Assembly (NCBI RefSeq): GCF_949628215.1
Contig: NC_134283.1
Location: 13,281,103 to 13,345,102, forward strand
Origin: Phalacrocorax aristotelis
Taxonomy: Eukaryota; Chordata; Aves; Suliformes; Phalacrocoracidae
Reading direction: 5' to 3'
DNA length: 64,000 nucleotides
In this document: piece by piece, positions 58,341-64,000 of the stretch
How positions within the stretch are numbered: the stretch's first letter is position 1
How the letters are laid out: each line of letters starts with the position of its first letter
Made by a program: the position numbers and the translations under genes
The notes under the pieces: model-generated
Databases searched by the model: none
What the model saw: the letters and a program-made list of their open reading frames with translations, nothing else
What the model was told of the DNA's origin: nothing

Positions 58341-59513
58341 GATGTGCCACATAGCCACATGGATGAGGGTTTCCAGAGGCATGGGGCTGGCTTAGGTGGA
58401 GGAGCAGGATCGGGTTTGGTTAGGGACAGATTTGGGAGATTGTAATTTGTCTTGTACAAAGGAAGGCTGTGTACCAAGAGGCCGGGTGTAGAAGTTTTTC
58501 AGAGTCTCTGGCAGCATTATTGGTAGTGCATTTGTAGTTGTGCTTACAACAACTTGAAGCAGGTAGTCCTGTAACTTGGCAGGGTGTCGTCAGAAATCGG
58601 GCATTCAAAAATGTGCCAGTGCTTTCATGCTGTCTGACAACTTCTTCTCAGAGTGGTGTGGTTTGAATTTAGTAAACAGCAAGGGATTCAAGGAGTATTA
58701 CAAATTGTAAATAACTATGTCCACGTTTCCTTTCTTCTCTTCTTTGACATATACGTGCATTCATCTACTACTTTAGAAATAGAGAAATAGACTTTCCAGC
58801 AGTTTTACTCCACATACTAATAGCCTGAAAGTTTGGAAAGTCTTGCAGTACGGCAGTGATACGATCTAGCAAACAATGTCATAGCCAAATAGCTCACCAT
58901 AATATTTTGCATTTCTGGCCTACACCATCAAATGACACCTTTCAAATAAATTAGAAAGGCGAACTTTTCTTAATACTTTGGAAATTTTATTTTGCAACAT
59001 GAGTTTAGTTCTGCAAAATCTAGCTCTTTCAAGTATCTGACACATTCAGCTGTGCTCTCTGTAGGCTGGAGAAAAATATTTCTGCTCTAAACACACATTC
59101 TGAGGTATCTTTCTCTCTCTGTCGCTCTCTCCCTCCTTTCTCAAGTGAATCATCTGTGATGTGTGATCTATCTTTCATATTTAGCAGAAGTGTAATCTCT
59201 TTAAACTTTTAGCTTTTTGATAGCCACATTAAACATTTAGTATTGTGTACAATTGCTTCCCACTGAAATGCTGTTTTATTGGTCACATTGGAAATGTTAC
59301 TTTTTCTAATGGCAGTAAAAGCAGAGGCTTTTTTTTAACATCTTAAAAAACAGCTAAGAAGTTGGGTTTTTTTAACAGGTTAGTTAAGAAATATTCATTA
59401 CAAAAACTTGACTGCAGGACTAATAGGAGATGGAAGAATGGTTTTGCTCTATCAAAATGACCCGTCAAAACGACTTTGTTTCATATTTGATTTAATTGTC
59501 TCTCTCCTGACAG

Positions 59514-59556
59514 GCACATTCATCAATAGCTTAATGGTCAATCAGAAGTTGGCAGA
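59514..59556 (+). other. Candidate cryptic or alternative 43-bp exon in intron 1
   Basis: A strong acceptor, TTAATTGTCTCTCTCCTGACAG (ending 59,513), and a donor AGA|GTGAGTGC (starting 59,557) bracket 43 bp. Joined to exon 1 the frame would continue for 13 more codons (…G-TFINSLMVNQKLA), but 43 is not a multiple of three, so inclusion would break the TSHZ frame ('poison' exon) or it could be a noncoding exon. It may equally be chance. Confidence 0.25.
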
Positions 59557-60009
59557 GTGAGTGCTTTCATTCTTTCCCATACACTAGCTTTGGCTTTACT
59601 TTATCAAAATGCCTCTGCCTAATGGATATGGGGGATGTAGGATGACTGAAGGACTACTTATTTGAGAAGAGTGGAAAAACAAGAACATTTTTGCTGCTGA
59701 TAAGTGCATGAAGATAAATAAGTGAGCTGTATGAGGTGTTTTATTTTAAGACAGAAGAAACTTGGATTTTTTTTTCTCCTTTTTGGCTTCAGAGCTGTGA
59801 GTTACAAGGTTCATGACTGCTTTTGTGGCATACTGAGAGTGATGACAAATTGATTGCTGGGTACTGAGAGAGAAAAAAAGGTGGTGGTGGTGGGAGAATT
59901 AAAGATGTCTGCTGATTGGTAACTCAGGAAATCCAGTCCCCAGCAACCTTGAGAATACTCGAGAATTTTTTTTTCTCCAAACTGAAAGGTCCGCTCAGCC
60001 ATAAAAAAA

Positions 60010-60240
60010 GAAAAGTTGTTTTGCCAGCTTCATTAGTGTTCACCTAATTAGCTGTAAACCTGATGGATTCCTGACAGCTTTAATGATTGGAGATGACAAG
60101 CTCCACGCAGTGTCATCCAGCAGAATTAGGTTTGCAGCTAGTTTGATGTAATCAAGTTGATATTACACAGTCCTGGTTGCCTTTAGTTGTGCATTAACTC
60201 AATTTTCTGCTGCAGGTGACAAATGGGCTTTGGTACCTGG
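60010..60240. promoter_or_regulatory. TSHZ3: Candidate intronic conserved noncoding element
   Basis: Contains CACCTAATTAGCTGTAA (homeodomain core TAATTAG), CCTGACAGCTTTAATGATTGG (MEIS-like TGACAG plus TGATTGG), GATGTAATCAAG and GCATTAACTC. Repeat-free with a compact series of TALE and homeodomain-like motifs. Enhancer role inferred. Confidence 0.38.
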
Positions 60241-61050
60241 ATAATCATGTCATAGGAATTAGGGCCCTTTTAATGGTCTGGAGTAGAATAACAACAAAGA
60301 ACTCTCAGCAGCACAGAGCTCGCAGACATAACAGACAGGTGCACAAATTCTTTATGTCTAGCCCAAGTGTTAAAACCACACTGTGGAAGACTAAAGCTGT
60401 CTCTGAGAATCAAGAATCTGGAAAAATTATAAATTCAGTTTGTTTGATTTGAGACTGAGGTTAATTTATAATAGATAAATTTGGGAAGAAGAGTCAGGGA
60501 TTACAGTTTTATTCCTCACCTGTTAAAGCATGAAGATGGTCAGAATTGCTGCTCCAATGACTTCTGTCATTTAAGTCAGAAGGAAGAAGGTACTTAACTG
60601 GTTAGAGGCTACTGTCTAGGAAAGCTAAGATACCGTATTAATAGAGGCCAATCTTGTTCATGCAAACAGTAATTATCTATGCTGAAATTATAGCTTTCAC
60701 TCGCAGCTTTTTTAGAAACCTATTTAAAAGATCAAGAAAATGTACTTCCTACGGACAGAAACGACTTTGTACATATTTTGTATACATATAAAGCTCTTCT
60801 GAGGAGGGATTGGGAACTAATGATTTGTTGGAAAGTAATTTACTTTTTTTTTTTCTAAATTGATTAAAACAATTATTGTTTTTTTAGCACCAGACAACCA
60901 AACTGGGTTTTCAACCCTCTGGAAAGAAAACAAAACAAACAAACTTGGGCCCATGGTGTTCTGGTTTTTTGGTGCCCCCCCATCCAGCCCCCCGTATGTA
61001 GTACAGTTTAAATCCCAGAGATAGCTGTATACTTTTTGGGCTCTTCAGAA

Positions 61051-61661
61051 CTTCAGTGCTTACATTCAAAAGGTGCACATGGTCTGTGTGAATACTGAAA
61101 CACATTAAATCGATTTTTCAGGCATGCGGAGCACTTCTACTTTTCAGGAACTTCAGTGCTCTTGCTAGTTATCAGCACCTCCAGAGCGAGGCTGGGAGTG
61201 CACCACAGAAATACGGGTGCAAGACTGCATGCAGGTTGTGCAGCCAGATTTCCAGGCAGCTCCGACTTCAGGAAGTTGAATGCTTACTTTAATTTATGGG
61301 AATTGCTTGCAACTACATACATACCCCAAAAGTAAATGTAGCAATAAAGTAGACTACCTATAAAGGTACTTGCAGTGTCAGCCCTTGGTATGTTATTTGC
61401 CTCCAAACCTGCCACATATTTCTCTGTTGGACAGAGATTCTTCCTAGCAGCAAGCTGACAAAATGATTAGTTATGGCTGTCCTCTGCTTTTTTTTTTTTC
61501 CCAGCAAAGTGTGAGGAACAATACAAAAAAAGAAAAAAGGGACATAAATATAAAAAGGCCTGATAGATTCCCCTGAATATCTGTCTGGAAAACAGAATTT
61601 TCCAGAATCAGCTGCCATTTCTCCCATTAGCTTGACAGCTGTCAATTAGGGCTTCAGTGCT
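61051..61661. repeat. Three copies of CTTCAGTGCT
   Basis: CTTCAGTGCT occurs at 61,051-61,060, 61,151-61,160 and 61,652-61,661. The first two share the longer GAACTTCAGTGCT exactly 100 bp apart; the last two share CTTCAGTGCTCT. Possibly chance, a diverged duplication or a recurrent binding site. Confidence 0.7.
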
Positions 61662-61900
61662 CTCCTGGGCCACAGTTTATTGCGTGCGGTTGATGTTGTC
61701 ATTTTGTTCTCGGTTTTGCCTTGAGCACTATCATGAGCAGGAGTGAAATAGTCAATAACTGATGTATCAGCAGTTATTTCTTAAATTGGCTTACAAGTCT
61801 GCATTTTTCCTCTTTTTACTAAAGATTGTTTTGTAAAGTGATTAGAATGAATTGTGACTGCTGCAGGGTTATGGGAAATGCAGTGAAGCTAGGGTGAGTT
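61600..61900. promoter_or_regulatory. TSHZ3: Candidate intronic conserved element centred on a TGIF/MEIS palindrome
   Basis: The perfect 14-bp palindrome TTGACAGCTGTCAA (61,632-61,645) contains TGACAGCTGTCA, the dimeric TGIF/MEIS-type TALE motif, with a central E-box CAGCTG. It is flanked on both sides by ATTAG/TTAG homeodomain cores (CCATTAGC and AATTAGGG). Downstream are TTTATTGCG, GTCAATAACTGATG, AAAGATTGTTTTG and GTGATTAGAATGAATTG. A good enhancer candidate by motif content. Confidence 0.42.
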
Positions 61901-62839
61901 AGCAGAATTAGAGAGGGTCCTTTTTGTCAGCCCTGCTTCCAGGATTAGTAGAAACTATATAGAAAAGATCACCTTCAGGGTGAAGTGTGGGGTAAATTTT
62001 TAAGTGTGTTACATGCATGCTTATGTAGAAACATATGGTGGTACAGAGTGAATGAAAAAATTTGCCAGGACATGAAGTAACCTTACATGTTATCTTTCTG
62101 AACAAACCTTGGCACTGCTAGTTTTACAGTGTAATAATCCGTATTTTAATCCAATGTCATGACTGTTTCCTAGCGAACGCAAATACAGATTGTCAGATTT
62201 TAATACAGCCCTATTTACAGGTGCTGGTAGTAGATCAAGTATTAAGATGCCTGAAATGTTGCATTGTCAAGTAAGAGTGTATGTATATGTATGGTTATGA
62301 TACAACACCGAAAATAACATAGTTGCAGAGCAATCTGTTTGTACTTTATCTATGAAATACTTTATTTACTATCATTTACTAAACAGCCTACTTCAGGTGT
62401 TGGTGTCTGATTTTTTTTTTTCCTTCTGTGTGTGTTTGGTTTTTTTATGTGTGGGTTTTTTTTGTTGTTTTTTCTTTTGTAAATTTAGTTACGCCCAAAT
62501 TGTGGTTTATCAGCCTTAAGTTAAAAATGAAAGGTGAATACAATATATTGTATTTGGTAACAATGATATGGACTGGTACATCCAGACAGATAATATGCAG
62601 TTGTAATTAGACTGAATAGACAGGCATTCATTTTTAAATTCTTTGACACATGCATAAAATAGTCATATAATAAGATAAGATGACAATTTTATGTTAGGTT
62701 GATAAAGTGTCCCGATACATGCATTTAAATGTCTGTAAGCCTTTTTTTATCCAGACAGATTAATTCTAGTTTCCAGCATTTGCAGTTAGACATCAAATTA
62801 ATTTTAAAAATCCCACTAAACAATGGATGCGTTGGCTTT

Positions 62840-62856
62840 TTGTGTGTGTGTGTGTG
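62840..62856. repeat. (TG)n microsatellite
   Basis: About eight uninterrupted TG units in intron 1. Confidence 0.9.
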
Positions 62857-64000
62857 ATTACGTAAAGCACGAGGATAGAGAAAATTTATGCAATTGATTT
62901 TTCTTGATTTCAACATTTTTAAAAAAATGCATGAAAATTGGCTCAAAGGATTTAAAGCACAGTCCACGAGAGACTGTATTCTAGTTTTCTTATGTACCTA
63001 TAATAATGCAGAATAGAACATTGTCAGAGCTTGAAATTGTTTGTTACCATTTTCATAAAAAGAACTGTGAGAGTTGAAATAAGTAGGGCTTAATTTCAGA
63101 GACTCTGAGATCCATCCTACTGCATTTTCCTGATTTTGCTCCTGAAAGATATTTTGGTCATCTCAGTAGAGAGCCAATCTGCAGAATTTAAACACTTCTC
63201 ATTGCAAGCATCAACTTTAAGATATTTCTTAGAAAATGTTCAAAGGTGGATTTTGTTTCCCCCCCCCCGCCCGGGGGCAGAGGGAGAGTGGGGAAGGAGT
63301 TCAGAAGATCATAAAATATCTGAAAGCTCTTTGCCAATGCTATTACCTGGCTTGTTCGTGCAGTGAAAGTGCGACTCCTCAAGAATAATCTAAGTTCGTA
63401 TTTTAGACTTAATTATAAATTATTAATTAATTCTGTCAGGACACATGTTATTAATTGTGACTCTCTTTTCTTCATTCAGAACAGCTGTTTGGAATCGTGT
63501 AAGTTCAGTGTATTTCTTGGTGTGGGAGTTTACCAATGAAGAGCTCTCCATTCACAGCCTGCCTTACCTTTACCTCCCATCCTCTTCATACTGGGGATTA
63601 CTGCTAAATAGCTAGGCTAAACTTGACATCGCCTGGAATAAATACAAGTTTTGAAGTGATTAGTGTGCTCACAATTAGCAAAATTTTTGCGGAGGTGATT
63701 TTTAGGTCCTGTCCATAAATAATTTGTGTTTTAGCAAGACTGTATGGTGGTGGGGAGGTCAAAAGGGCACTGACCGAGCTCTAGCGGGGGGGAAGCAAAG
63801 CAGTTTTCATGCCCGTCTGCCAAACTCCCACCAAACTTAACACATTAGCATAAAGGAAAGAGCTGTTTTATTATTCGTTTGGAATGATTCAAATTAATTT
63901 ACTTTTGATATTTCCATCATTAAATTGAGCCCTCTGTTTCAGTTTCGTATGTATTCTTTGCGGAATGCATGTTGCATAAAATAGGCAATTTTTAATGAAC

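Larger units (their letters stand above)
57035..64000 (+). other. TSHZ3: TSHZ3 intron 1 (5' part)
   Basis: Begins with GTACGAG and continues past the window edge; TSHZ introns 1 are very long in vertebrates. CpG density falls off by about 57,100 and the DNA becomes AT-rich. No coding exon or recognisable transposon was found. It contains a 10-G run at 57,860-57,869, three enhancer-like blocks (58.2, 60.1 and 61.7 kb), a candidate cryptic exon at 59.5 kb and a GT microsatellite at 62.84 kb. Confidence 0.75.

Noticed and set aside
1-64000. Search for CRISPR arrays, bacterial operons, phage or endogenous viral genes, rRNA and tRNA genes
   Set aside because: No regularly spaced repeats, gag-pol-like frames, long terminal repeats or structural RNA signatures were seen; the sequence is vertebrate nuclear DNA.

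Overview
The window is vertebrate nuclear DNA and most likely avian. Two truncated CR1 LINE copies carry the terminal ATTCTATG/GATTCTGT-type repeats typical of bird and reptile CR1. There are several very old amniote SINE-like and palindromic repeats, no Alu, B1 or young L1, and no bacterial, viral or operon-like organisation. All conclusions come from reading the sequence and from remembered family features; no alignment was run.

Layout. About 1-48,960 is an AT-rich, gene-free stretch. It holds CR1 copies at 2.3-2.9 kb and 18.1-18.6 kb, a decayed CR1/L3-like relic near 9.8 kb, ancient core-SINE-like relics (12.9, 16.1, 20.6, 38.3 and 48.15 kb), short near-palindromic repeat remnants, microsatellites, and some repeat-free blocks dense in transcription-factor-like sites that could be conserved enhancers. 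I found no convincing protein-coding or structural RNA gene there. At about 48,970 the composition switches abruptly to a chain of CpG islands (about 49.0-49.7, 50.3-51.0, 51.7-52.6, 53.5-54.3 and 55.3-57.1 kb) separated by AT-richer spacers.

The one gene I can support is in the last island, on the + strand. A start codon at 56,995 opens a 13-codon segment, MPRRKQQAPRRAA, that ends one base into the next codon at a consensus splice donor (CAG|GTACGAG, after 57,034). This is the short first coding exon of a Teashirt zinc-finger homeobox gene. Residues 10-13 (RRAA) fit TSHZ3 better than TSHZ1 (RRSA) or TSHZ2 (KRAA). The window therefore holds the upstream gene desert, the promoter/5' UTR domain, the first coding exon and the first about 7 kb of intron 1. 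The large exon encoding the zinc fingers and homeodomain lies beyond the right edge.

Points of interest sit around this promoter: an overlapping upstream ORF that crosses the TSHZ start codon, a possible 5' UTR intron (55,977-56,768), strong splice donors on both strands across the CpG plateau that suggest alternative and divergent first exons, a possible 43-bp cryptic exon in intron 1, and three intron-1 blocks with enhancer-like motif content, one centred on a perfect TGIF/MEIS-type palindrome.
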